Assembly (NCBI RefSeq): GCF_020523925.1
Contig: NZ_JAJAPW010000006.1
Coordinates: forward strand, 124,001-188,000
DNA length: 64,000 bases
Source: Neotamlana laminarinivorans
GTDB taxonomy: Bacteria; Bacteroidota; Bacteroidia; Flavobacteriales; Flavobacteriaceae
Direction of reading: 5' to 3'
Shown: positions 8,815-17,704 of the stretch, piece by piece
Layout of the letters: each line of letters starts with the position of its first letter
Position numbering within the stretch: position 1 is the first letter of the stretch
Position numbers and translations under genes: made by a program
The notes under the pieces: generated by a model
What the model was told of the DNA's origin: nothing
The model's input: the letters and a program-made list of their open reading frames with translations, nothing else
Databases searched by the model: none

Positions 8815-10110
8815 ATGAAACAGGTGATTCACCGAAGATTAAGTAAAAGCTTTCTCCGTTCTAGCTTAATTATTTTATTAGCGTTTACAACTGTTCTTTC
8901 TGCTCAAGAAGGAGATCCAGCGAAAGGAAAATCATTATTCAATGCCAATTGTGCGGCATGTCATCAACTTGATAAAAAGATGACAGGTCCTGCTTTGCGT
9001 AAAGTTGAGCAGCGATTATCAGATGAACAAGGATTGGACAGGGAATGGATTCATGCATGGGTTCGCAATAGTTCAGGGGTTATCAAGTCTGGAGATGCTT
9101 ATGCAAATAAGATTTATAATGAATACGGTGGTGCTGCAATGACTGCTTTTCCTCAACTTTCAGATGATGATATTAATAATATTTTAGCTTATACGGCTGA
9201 AGAAAAAGCTGTACCTCCTGTAAATACTGCTGTTGCTGCTGCTTCAACTGGTGGTTCTGATGCTTCTGGTGGGGTTTCAAATGAAATCATTCTAGGTGCG
9301 TTAGCGGTATTGTTTATATTGCTTGCTTTAGGTTTATACTTAGTAAACAAAACATTGCGTCGTTTTGCAGATGTCCAAAACATTGAGTTACCAGAAACTG
9401 CAAAAAGAACACCGCTATGGAAGGCGTTTGTGCAAAATCAATTTTTAATGATTGTTGTTGCGATATTCTTTTTGTTAACAAGCGCTTATTTTGTTTATGG
9501 ATATTTGTCTCAAATTGGTGTAGATCAAGGTTATCAGCCTGTTCAGCCAATTCACTTTTCACATAAAATTCACGCAGGAGATAATGGTATTGACTGTAAA
9601 TATTGTCATTCTTCAGCTAGAGTAAGTAAAACATCAGGCATTCCGTCTTTGAATGTTTGTATGAATTGTCATAAGTCTATTTATGAATATAATGGAGAGA
9701 CTTCGCCAGAGTACTCTAAAGAGTTTTATGATGGTGAAATTCAAAAACTTTATGCATCTGCAGGATGGAGTGATGCCGATCAAAAATATACAGGTGAATC
9801 AAAGCCTGTGAAATGGGTTCGTATTCATAATTTACCAGACTTCGCTTATTTTAACCACTCACAACACGTAACTGTTGCAGGGGTTGAGTGTCAAACTTGT
9901 CATGGTCCAGTTGAAGAAATGGAAATTATGTATCAACATGCGCCATTAACAATGGGTTGGTGTATCAACTGTCATCGTGAAACTAATGTTGCGGTTAAAG
10001 ATAATGCCTATTATGAGAAAATTCATGAAGAATTATCTAAAAAGTACGGTGTAGATGAATTAACAGCTGCACAAATGGGTGGTTTAGAGTGTGGTAAGTG
10101 TCACTATTAA
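8815..10110 (+). CDS. actA: Alternative complex III subunit ActA (multiheme c-type cytochrome)
   Basis: ActA is the multiheme cytochrome of alternative complex III (ACIII), the quinol:electron-acceptor oxidoreductase that replaces the bc1 complex in many Bacteroidota. I start at 8815 (431 residues) because that Met begins a good signal sequence (MKQVIHRRLSKSFLRSSLII, ending LSAQ) and because a promoter box lies at 8725; the frame stays open back to 8695. The first domain is a class I monoheme cytochrome (CAACH at 46-50). Two hydrophobic segments follow near 165-220. Five more CxxCH motifs start at residues 261, 282, 359, 383 and 426, so there are six in all. It is the first gene of the act-cox operon, 28 nt before actB. 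Confidence 0.9.
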   Translation: MKQVIHRRLSKSFLRSSLIILLAFTTVLSAQEGDPAKGKSLFNANCAACHQLDKKMTGPALRKVEQRLSDEQGLDREWIHAWVRNSSGVIKSGDAYANKIYNEYGGAAMTAFPQLSDDDINNILAYTAEEKAVPPVNTAVAAASTGGSDASGGVSNEIILGALAVLFILLALGLYLVNKTLRRFADVQNIELPETAKRTPLWKAFVQNQFLMIVVAIFFLLTSAYFVYGYLSQIGVDQGYQPVQPIHFSHKIHAGDNGIDCKYCHSSARVSKTSGIPSLNVCMNCHKSIYEYNGETSPEYSKEFYDGEIQKLYASAGWSDADQKYTGESKPVKWVRIHNLPDFAYFNHSQHVTVAGVECQTCHGPVEEMEIMYQHAPLTMGWCINCHRETNVAVKDNAYYEKIHEELSKKYGVDELTAAQMGGLECGKCHY

Positions 10111-10138
10111 TTAACAAGAAGTAATTCAATTATATAAT

Positions 10139-13100
10139 ATGTCATCAAACAAGAAATACTGGAAAAGTGTTGAAGAGCTTAACGAGAATAGCTCTATTGT
10201 TGAGACGCTAAAACAAAACGAGTTTGTAGAGGAGATTCCTACTGATGAATTTTTAGGAGATAAAGAAACATTAGAGACTACATCTACAACACGTCGCGAT
10301 TTTTTAAAGTATATTGGCTTTAGTACAGCTGCAGCTTCATTAGCTGCTTGTGAAGGGCCAGTTAAAAAATCAATTCCTTATGTGGTGCAGCCTACAGAAA
10401 TTATTCCAGGCGTAGCTAATTATTATGCAACAACTGTTGCTGATGGATTTGATTTTGCGAGTGTTTTAGTGAAAACCCGAGAAGGTCGTCCAATTAAAAT
10501 TGAGAATAATACTTTAGCGGGTTCTAGCGGTAGTGCTAATGCTAGAGTTAATGCCTCTGTTTTGGGTCTTTATGATAGTTTGCGTTTAAAGTCGCCTATG
10601 CAAGGCGATAAAGCTATTTCTTGGAGAACGTTTGATGCTGAAACAACAAAGAAGTTAACTGACATTGCAGCCGCTAACAAAAACATAGTATTGTTAACGC
10701 AAACTTATGCTAGTCCATCTACATCTAAGTTGATTTCAGAATTTTCAGAAAAATATGGTAATGTGTCTCATGTAGAGTATGATGCTATATCAGAGTCTGC
10801 TGCTTTAGATGCTTATCAGGCAAAATACGGAGAACGTGGTTTAGCAGATTACGATTTTTCAAAAGCCATGACAATAGTTTCTGTTGGTGCTGATTTCTTA
10901 GGGGATTGGCAAGGTGGTGGTTTTGACTCTGCTTATGCTAAAAATAGAGTTCCAGATCACGGTAAGATGTCGCGTCATATTCAGATAGAATCTAATATGT
11001 CTCTAACTGGAGCAAATGCAGATAAACGTATACCAGCAACACCCACAGAGCAAAAATTAGCTTTAGCTAAATTATATACTTTAATAGTAGGGGGTTCTGT
11101 TTCTATAACTTTGCCAGAACATATTGATGTTGCTGTTAAAAACGCAGCTAAAGAACTTATAGCAGCAGGAAGTAAAGCGGTTGTTGTAACTGGTTTACAA
11201 GATACAAATGCTCAAACATTGGTTTTAGAAATAAATGAGACTTTAGCTAGCAAAGCATTCAATCCTGCTACACCTATTAAAACAAGACAAGGTAATAATG
11301 CTCAAGTTGCTAAATTAGTTGCTGATATGAAAGCAGGTAAAGTTGCGGCGATAATTATGAGTGGTGTAAACCCTATGTATACCTTGCCAAATGCAGCTGA
11401 CTTTGCTGAAGGTTTAAAGAAAACAGAACTTTCAATTGCCTTTTCTTTGAAAGAAGATGAAACCTCTACTTTGGTTAATTTTATTGGAGCTGCACCACAT
11501 TATCTAGAATCATGGGGAGATGTTGAGCTTAAAAAAGGACAATTTGCCTTAACTCAGCCAACTATTCGACCATTATTTGATACAAAACAGTTTCAAGATG
11601 CATTATTAGCATGGACTGAGAATTCTGTTTCTTATCATGATTACATTAAAGAAACATGGAATAGTAGTATACTTTATGGTTCTTCATTTAACCAGGCTCT
11701 TCATGATGGTGTTTTTAACGCAAGTATTAATGCTGATAGTTCAATTATTAATTCTCATGGGACTGTAATATCTTCAGAAACAGAATTAAAAGATAAAAAA
11801 GATAGAACTTGGGTTGGCGGTGTTATACATGGTGCTGCTGTAGGTGTAGGTTTAAAAGAAGAAGATAAAGATGAATATATAAGAACAAGTACATCAACTA
11901 CAGTTTCTTCTAATGGAAACATAACTGTTAATGGAGTTAATGTTGTAAGTGGTGTTACTGCTGCAAAAGAATTGGTTTCATCAGCAAAATCTAATGGTTT
12001 AGAATTAGTATTTTATTCTAAAACAGGTATGGGTGATGGGCAACAAGCCAATAACCCTTGGCTGCAAGAGTTTCCAGATCCAATTTCACGTGTTTCATGG
12101 GATAATTACTTAACGGTATCTAAAAGTGATGCAGAAAAGTTAGGTTTAGAAAATGTACATGTAGCAACTGGAGCTTTAGATGGTAGTTATGCCGATGTAA
12201 CTGTTAATGGAACTACTTTAAAAAATGTACCTGTTTTAATACAGCCAGGTCAAGCTAAAGGTTCTGTAGGGCTTTCATTTGGTTATGGTCGTAAGTTAGG
12301 CCTTAAGGATGAAATGAAAACAGGAGTTAACGCTTATGAACTTTACAATAATTTTGAAGCGGTACAAAATGTTACTGTAAAAGCTGCATCTGGAATGCAT
12401 GAATTTGCATGTGTACAGTTACATAATACTTTAATGGGGCGTGGTGATATTTTAAAAGAAACGACTCTAGAGATTTTTAACACAAAAGACAAATCACATT
12501 GGAATCCTATTCCAGTTGTTTCTTTAAATCATGAAGAAACTCCTGTTACTTCTCCAGAAGTTGATTTGTGGGATGAGTTTGATCGTTCAATTGGTCATCA
12601 TTTTAATTTATCTATTGATTTAAATGCATGTACTGGATGTGGAGCATGTGTTATCGCTTGTCATGCTGAAAATAATGTTCCTGTAGTAGGTAAAGAAGAA
12701 GTTCGTCGTAGCCGTGATATGCACTGGTTACGTATAGATAGATATTATTCTTCAGATGATACTTTTGAAGAAGATAATGACAAAAAAGACGGTTTCTCAG
12801 GATTATTTGGTGATAATGGATCGTTAGGCGGATTTGGTGAAATGGAACACCCAGCTGATAACCCACAGGTAGCGTTCCAACCAGTAATGTGTCAACATTG
12901 TAATCATGCACCTTGTGAAACTGTATGTCCTGTTGCAGCAACATCGCATGGTCGTCAAGGTCAAAACCACATGGCTTATAACCGTTGTGTTGGTACACGT
13001 TATTGCGCAAATAACTGTCCTTACAAAGTGCGTCGATTTAACTGGTTCTTATACAATGGTAATGATGAATTCGATTACCATATGAATGACGATTTAGGTC

Positions 13101-13414
13101 GTATGGTGTTAAATCCAGATGTTGTTGTTCGTTCTCGTGGTGTAATGGAAAAATGTTCTATGTGTATTCAAATGACACAAAAAACAATTCTGGATGCTAA
13201 ACGTGATGGTCGTGTAATAAAAGACGGTGAATTCCAGACAGCTTGTTCTGCAGCTTGTAGTAGTGGAGCTATGATATTTGGAGATATCAACGACAAAGAA
13301 AGTAAAGTTGCGAAACTTAAAGAAGATAATCGTATGTATCACTTATTGGAGCATGTAGGTACTAAACCTAATGTGCAGTATCAAACCAAAGTGAGAAATA
13401 TAAAGGAAGCATAA
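10139..13414 (+). CDS. actB: Alternative complex III subunit ActB (molybdopterin-oxidoreductase-like / iron-sulfur protein)
   Basis: ActB is the periplasmic iron-sulfur subunit of ACIII. The 1091 residues fuse a molybdopterin-oxidoreductase-like fold (about 75-800, which in this family does not bind a molybdenum cofactor) to a ferredoxin-like domain. The latter carries the cysteine clusters CTGCGACVIAC (near 830), CQHCNHAPCETVC, CVGTRYCANNC, CSMC and CSAAC, enough for three 4Fe-4S and one 3Fe-4S cluster. A twin-arginine motif TTRRDFLKY lies at about 50-58. The following h-region ends SLAAC, so Cys71 could be lipidated. Export folded through Tat fits the metal clusters. Confidence 0.93.
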   Translation: MSSNKKYWKSVEELNENSSIVETLKQNEFVEEIPTDEFLGDKETLETTSTTRRDFLKYIGFSTAAASLAACEGPVKKSIPYVVQPTEIIPGVANYYATTVADGFDFASVLVKTREGRPIKIENNTLAGSSGSANARVNASVLGLYDSLRLKSPMQGDKAISWRTFDAETTKKLTDIAAANKNIVLLTQTYASPSTSKLISEFSEKYGNVSHVEYDAISESAALDAYQAKYGERGLADYDFSKAMTIVSVGADFLGDWQGGGFDSAYAKNRVPDHGKMSRHIQIESNMSLTGANADKRIPATPTEQKLALAKLYTLIVGGSVSITLPEHIDVAVKNAAKELIAAGSKAVVVTGLQDTNAQTLVLEINETLASKAFNPATPIKTRQGNNAQVAKLVADMKAGKVAAIIMSGVNPMYTLPNAADFAEGLKKTELSIAFSLKEDETSTLVNFIGAAPHYLESWGDVELKKGQFALTQPTIRPLFDTKQFQDALLAWTENSVSYHDYIKETWNSSILYGSSFNQALHDGVFNASINADSSIINSHGTVISSETELKDKKDRTWVGGVIHGAAVGVGLKEEDKDEYIRTSTSTTVSSNGNITVNGVNVVSGVTAAKELVSSAKSNGLELVFYSKTGMGDGQQANNPWLQEFPDPISRVSWDNYLTVSKSDAEKLGLENVHVATGALDGSYADVTVNGTTLKNVPVLIQPGQAKGSVGLSFGYGRKLGLKDEMKTGVNAYELYNNFEAVQNVTVKAASGMHEFACVQLHNTLMGRGDILKETTLEIFNTKDKSHWNPIPVVSLNHEETPVTSPEVDLWDEFDRSIGHHFNLSIDLNACTGCGACVIACHAENNVPVVGKEEVRRSRDMHWLRIDRYYSSDDTFEEDNDKKDGFSGLFGDNGSLGGFGEMEHPADNPQVAFQPVMCQHCNHAPCETVCPVAATSHGRQGQNHMAYNRCVGTRYCANNCPYKVRRFNWFLYNGNDEFDYHMNDDLGRMVLNPDVVVRSRGVMEKCSMCIQMTQKTILDAKRDGRVIKDGEFQTACSAACSSGAMIFGDINDKESKVAKLKEDNRMYHLLEHVGTKPNVQYQTKVRNIKEA

Positions 13415-13443
13415 ATCTAAATTAAAGAATCAATTATATAATT

Positions 13444-15183
13444 ATGGCGTCTCATTACGAAGCACCTATTAGAAGACCTCTAGTAACTGGCGAGAAATCA
13501 TACCACGACGTAACTGTGGATGTAGCTAAGCCTGTTGAGGGAAAAGCAAATAAGCAATGGTGGATAGTATTTAGTATTTCACTTGTAGCTTTCCTTTGGG
13601 GTATTGGATGTATTTTATATACCGTATCTACAGGTATTGGAACTTGGGGTTTAAATAAAACTGTAGGTTGGGCCTGGGATATTACAAACTTCGTTTGGTG
13701 GGTAGGTATTGGTCACGCAGGAACACTTATTTCTGCAGTACTTTTATTATTCCGTCAAAAATGGAGAATGGCAATTAACCGTTCTGCGGAAGCAATGACG
13801 ATTTTCTCGGTTGTTCAAGCGGGCTTATTTCCAATTATTCACATGGGTCGTCCATGGTTAGGATACTGGGTTTTACCAATTCCAAACCAATTTGGTTCAT
13901 TGTGGGTAAACTTTAACTCTCCTTTACTTTGGGATGTGTTTGCAATATCCACGTATTTATCAGTGTCGTTAGTTTTCTGGTGGACTGGTTTATTACCTGA
14001 TTTTGCTATGCTTCGTGATAGAGCAATTAAGCCTTTCCAAAAGAAAATATATGCATTACTAAGTTTTGGTTGGTCTGGTCGCGCTAAAGATTGGCAACGT
14101 TTTGAAGAAGTATCTTTGGTACTTGCTGGTTTAGCAACTCCGCTTGTACTTTCTGTACATACAATTGTATCTTTTGACTTTGCTACATCAGTTATACCAG
14201 GTTGGCATACTACAATATTCCCTCCTTACTTTGTTGCAGGTGCCGTATTTTCTGGATTTGCTATGGTGAATACTCTTCTTATTATCATGAGAAAAGTTTG
14301 TAACCTAGAAGATTATATTACATTACAACATATAGAGTTAATGAATATTGTAATCATGATTACAGGTTCTATAGTTGGTGTAGCCTATATTACTGAGTTG
14401 TTTATTGCATGGTATTCAGGTGTTGAATACGAACAGTATGCTTTCTTAAACAGAGCAACAGGTCCTTATGCTTGGGCATATTGGATGATGATGTCATGTA
14501 ATGTATTCTCGCCACAGTTTATGTGGTTCAAGAAACTTAGAACTAGTATCATGTTTTCATTCATTATATCAATTGTTGTAAATATTGGTATGTGGTTTGA
14601 GCGTTTTGTAATTATTGTTACATCATTACATCGTGATTATTTACCATCTTCTTGGACAATGTTTTCACCAACGTTTGTTGACATAGGTATTTTTATTGGA
14701 ACAATTGGATTCTTCTTCGTATTATTCCTTTTATATTCTAGAACATTTCCTGTAATTGCTCAAGCTGAAGTGAAAACAATTTTGAAGTCTTCAGGTGAAA
14801 GATATAAAAATCTTAGAGAAGCTGGTAAAAGTTTAGTAGGATCTGGTGCTGATGAAAGAACATCTAACCTTGATGGGTCTACTAAAATAAAAGCAGATGT
14901 TGTTGAAGTATCTGAGGAAGAAAAAGCAGCACGAGTAACTAGTTTATTAGGATCTATTGGTTCTTTTGATGCTACAACTCAAACTGCCGATGATTTAAAG
15001 CAAATAAGTGGTGTTGGACCTAAAATGGAAGAAGTACTAAATAGTATAGGTATTTATACATTCCTTCAAGTTAGTAAAATGACCAAGAATGAATATGATT
15101 TGTTAGATAGCATTACGGGTTCTTTCCCTGGAAGAGCAGAACGTGATGATTGGTCAGGACAAGCTAAAAAATTAATTAACTAA
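13444..15183 (+). CDS. actC: Alternative complex III subunit ActC (NrfD/PsrC-like) with C-terminal helix-hairpin-helix extension
   Basis: ActC is the NrfD-like integral membrane subunit of ACIII and contributes to the quinol site and the proposed proton path. The first 450 residues hold about ten hydrophobic helices with family motifs such as TNFVWWVGIGHAGTLISAVL and FPIIHMGRPW. An unusual soluble tail of roughly 125 residues follows. Its last 65 residues (DDLKQISGVGPKMEEVLNSI, then a GxxP turn and further helices) read as a helix-hairpin-helix module of the kind seen in small domains related to flap endonuclease and in DUF4332-like proteins. The fusion is in frame with no sign of a frameshift, and actD follows 9 nt later. 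The function of the tail is unknown. Confidence 0.9.
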   Translation: MASHYEAPIRRPLVTGEKSYHDVTVDVAKPVEGKANKQWWIVFSISLVAFLWGIGCILYTVSTGIGTWGLNKTVGWAWDITNFVWWVGIGHAGTLISAVLLLFRQKWRMAINRSAEAMTIFSVVQAGLFPIIHMGRPWLGYWVLPIPNQFGSLWVNFNSPLLWDVFAISTYLSVSLVFWWTGLLPDFAMLRDRAIKPFQKKIYALLSFGWSGRAKDWQRFEEVSLVLAGLATPLVLSVHTIVSFDFATSVIPGWHTTIFPPYFVAGAVFSGFAMVNTLLIIMRKVCNLEDYITLQHIELMNIVIMITGSIVGVAYITELFIAWYSGVEYEQYAFLNRATGPYAWAYWMMMSCNVFSPQFMWFKKLRTSIMFSFIISIVVNIGMWFERFVIIVTSLHRDYLPSSWTMFSPTFVDIGIFIGTIGFFFVLFLLYSRTFPVIAQAEVKTILKSSGERYKNLREAGKSLVGSGADERTSNLDGSTKIKADVVEVSEEEKAARVTSLLGSIGSFDATTQTADDLKQISGVGPKMEEVLNSIGIYTFLQVSKMTKNEYDLLDSITGSFPGRAERDDWSGQAKKLIN

Positions 15184-15192
15184 ACATAGTCA

Positions 15193-15723
15193 ATGGAAGC
15201 TTCAAGAGTTATTCACGCTATTTATAACGATGACGATGTATTAATGTCTGCGGTAAAAAAAGTACGTGCAGAAAAACATCACATAGAAGAAATATATACA
15301 CCATTTCCAGTTCATGGGCTAGATAAGGCTATGGGATTAGAAGGTACTAGAATTGCTATTTGTGCATTCTTATATGGATTGGTTGGTTTAACCGTAGCAA
15401 TTACAATGATGAATTTCATCATGATTGAAGATTGGCCTCAAAACATTGGTGGTAAACCTAGTTTTAGCTATATCGAAAACATGCCTGCTTTTGTTCCTAT
15501 CATGTTTGAACTTACAGTGTTTTTTGCTGCGCATTTAATGGTCATTACATTTTACTTACGTAGTAGAATGTGGCCTTTTAAAAAAGCTGAAAACCCTGAC
15601 CCAAGAACTACCGACGATCATTTTTTAATGGAAATTGGTGTTCACGGTAACGAAAGTGCTCTAGAAAATTTATTAAAAGAAACTGGAGCTGTAGAAATTA
15701 AATTAGTTGATAAAGCCCATTAA
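15193..15723 (+). CDS. actD: Alternative complex III subunit ActD (DUF3341)
   Basis: The 176-residue protein matches the DUF3341 family, the ActD subunit of ACIII. The N-terminal cytoplasmic part (IHAIYNDDDVLMSAVKKVRA, then EEIYTPFPVHGLDKAMGL) is conserved in the family. Two transmembrane helices follow (about 52-75 and 98-120), with the conserved GKPSFSYIENMPAFVPIMFE loop between them. A C-terminal soluble tail completes it. It lies between actC and actE in the usual act order, and helps stabilise the membrane part of the complex. Confidence 0.93.
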   Translation: MEASRVIHAIYNDDDVLMSAVKKVRAEKHHIEEIYTPFPVHGLDKAMGLEGTRIAICAFLYGLVGLTVAITMMNFIMIEDWPQNIGGKPSFSYIENMPAFVPIMFELTVFFAAHLMVITFYLRSRMWPFKKAENPDPRTTDDHFLMEIGVHGNESALENLLKETGAVEIKLVDKAH

Positions 15724-15730
15724 TATAAAT

Positions 15731-16285
15731 ATGAAAAGCTTAATTAAAATAATAGTACTAGCAGTTGGTTTTGTAGCTGTATCATGCAAAAAAGACTCTG
15801 CACCTAACTATCAGTTTATGCCTAATATGTATGAATCTGCAGGTTATGAAACTTATGGTGAAGCATCAGCTTTTAGTAACGGAATAGAAGCTCAATTACC
15901 AGCAGAAGGATCTATTGCACGTGGTTTTGTGCCATTTGATATTGATAATACGACAGAAGGCTATGAATTGGCTAAGTCAACATTAAAAAGTCCATTGGAT
16001 TCAACTGTTGTTGATTTAGAAAGAGGTAAGTCTTTATATAACATTTATTGTGGTATTTGTCACGGTACAAAAGGTAATGGTCAAGGAAATCTTGTTAAAA
16101 GAGAAAAGATTCTTGGTATTCCAAGTTATGATGATGCTGGAAGAGCCATTACTGAAGGTAGTATTTACCATACTATATATTATGGTAAAAATGCAATGGG
16201 TTCTTATGCAAACCAATTAAATGAAGAGGAGCGTTGGCAAGTTGTTAGCTACGTTTTAAAACTTAAATCAGATTTAGAAAAGTAA
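15731..16285 (+). CDS. actE: Alternative complex III subunit ActE (monoheme cytochrome c lipoprotein)
   Basis: ActE is the monoheme c-type cytochrome of ACIII, thought to pass electrons on to the terminal oxidase. I start at ATG 15731 rather than the upstream in-frame ATG (15707, inside actD), because it opens directly with a lipoprotein signal, MKSLIKIIVLAVGFVAVSC, with Cys19 as lipidation site. The 184-residue product has one heme motif CGICH near 107-111 and a later AMGSY segment supplying a candidate axial Met. The gene begins 7 nt after the actD stop. Confidence 0.92.
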   Translation: MKSLIKIIVLAVGFVAVSCKKDSAPNYQFMPNMYESAGYETYGEASAFSNGIEAQLPAEGSIARGFVPFDIDNTTEGYELAKSTLKSPLDSTVVDLERGKSLYNIYCGICHGTKGNGQGNLVKREKILGIPSYDDAGRAITEGSIYHTIYYGKNAMGSYANQLNEEERWQVVSYVLKLKSDLEK

Positions 16286-16298
16286 GATAAGTTTAGAT

Positions 16299-17675
16299 AT
16301 GTACACATTTTCAAGTAAATTAAAGATATTTTCTATCGTTCTAATCATTTTAGGTGCGGTAGGTGTTGGAATTGGTTTTTCCACGTCTCATAAATCTTTT
16401 GAAGAAGTTGAAACCTTACTTGCAGAAGAATCACACCATGGTGGTGGTCATGAAGAAGTAGATTCACATGAAGCTACTTCACATAACGCTCATGCAGAAG
16501 AAGCGTCGCATGCAACTCATGATGTTCACTCAGAAGTATCCGCACAAGGTGAAGCAGACGAACATACCAAACATATCGAGCATGTTCAACACCAAATAGC
16601 AAATCGTCCATGGGCAGCTTTATATGTTGCCGCTTTTTTCTTTATGATGATTTCTTTGGGTTGTTTAGCTTTTTATGCTATTCAAATCGCTTCTCAAGCA
16701 GGTTGGTCTCCAGTACTTTTTAGAGTAATGGAAGGTATAACAGCATATCTGCTTCCTGGAGCAATTATTGTTTTAATTATTGCTGTGGCATCTGGTACAA
16801 TAGGTCATTATAATCTGTTTATTTGGATGGATCCAGAAGTTGTAGCACACGATAAATTGATACAAGGAAAGTCAGGTTGGTTAAATATACCTGGTTTTGC
16901 TATTCGTGGTATAATTTTTATCGCAGGTTGGAGTTTATATCGTTATTTTGCACGTAAATTTTCTGTTGCTCAAGATACTGCAGAAGACAAAAGTAATTTT
17001 AAAAAATCATTCCGTATTGCTGCTGGTTTCTTAGTATTCTTCATATACTCAGAATCAATGATGTCATGGGATTGGATAATGAGTGTTGATCCTCACTGGT
17101 TCTCTACTTTATTTGGTTGGTATGTATTTGCAAGTATGTTTGTTAGTGGTATCACAGCAATTGCATTAGTTACATTGTATTTAAAAACTCGTGGTTATTT
17201 AGAGTTTGTTAATGCAAACCATTTACATGATGTTGCCAAATTTATGTTTGCTATAAGCATTTTCTGGACGTATTTATGGTTTTCACAGTTTATGTTAATT
17301 TGGTATTCAAACATTCCTGAAGAGGTTACATACTTTGTATCAAGATTCAACGATTATAAATTACCTTTCTTAGGCATGGTCGTATTAAACTTTGTTTTTC
17401 CATTATTAATGTTAATGAATGCAGACTACAAGAGAATGCCTTGGTTTGTTGTTATGACAGGTTTAGTTATTTTATTTGGGCATTATATTGATATTTTTAA
17501 TATGATTATGCCAGCAACCGTTGGAGATAGATGGTTTATAGGAATACCTGAAATAGGTTCAATATTATTGTTTGCTGGTTTGTTTATACTTGTTGTATTT
17601 ACAGCACTAACAAAAGCACCTTTGCTTGCTAAAGGTTATCCTCTAATAAAAGAGAGTGAAGAGTTTCATTATTAA
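16299..17675 (+). CDS. actF: Alternative complex III subunit ActF
   Basis: ActF is the second large membrane subunit of ACIII (related to ActC) and shares the quinol-oxidising core. The 458 residues contain about ten transmembrane helices. Between helix 1 and helix 2 lies a His/Glu/Ala-rich loop (about 38-95, rich in HH, HE and HA), which may bind metal or simply be flexible; this is an observation only. Conserved-looking polar patches such as SMMSWDWIMSVDPHWFSTLFGW lie in the helical region. It sits 13 nt after actE and 29 nt before coxB. Confidence 0.92.
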   Translation: MYTFSSKLKIFSIVLIILGAVGVGIGFSTSHKSFEEVETLLAEESHHGGGHEEVDSHEATSHNAHAEEASHATHDVHSEVSAQGEADEHTKHIEHVQHQIANRPWAALYVAAFFFMMISLGCLAFYAIQIASQAGWSPVLFRVMEGITAYLLPGAIIVLIIAVASGTIGHYNLFIWMDPEVVAHDKLIQGKSGWLNIPGFAIRGIIFIAGWSLYRYFARKFSVAQDTAEDKSNFKKSFRIAAGFLVFFIYSESMMSWDWIMSVDPHWFSTLFGWYVFASMFVSGITAIALVTLYLKTRGYLEFVNANHLHDVAKFMFAISIFWTYLWFSQFMLIWYSNIPEEVTYFVSRFNDYKLPFLGMVVLNFVFPLLMLMNADYKRMPWFVVMTGLVILFGHYIDIFNMIMPATVGDRWFIGIPEIGSILLFAGLFILVVFTALTKAPLLAKGYPLIKESEEFHY

Positions 17676-17704
17676 TTAAGATATAAATAAAGACGAACGA
17701 AACA

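Noticed and set aside
15707-15730. Start of ActE at 15707
   Set aside because: It lies inside actD and would place eight residues before the lipoprotein signal; the ATG at 15731 opens the signal directly.
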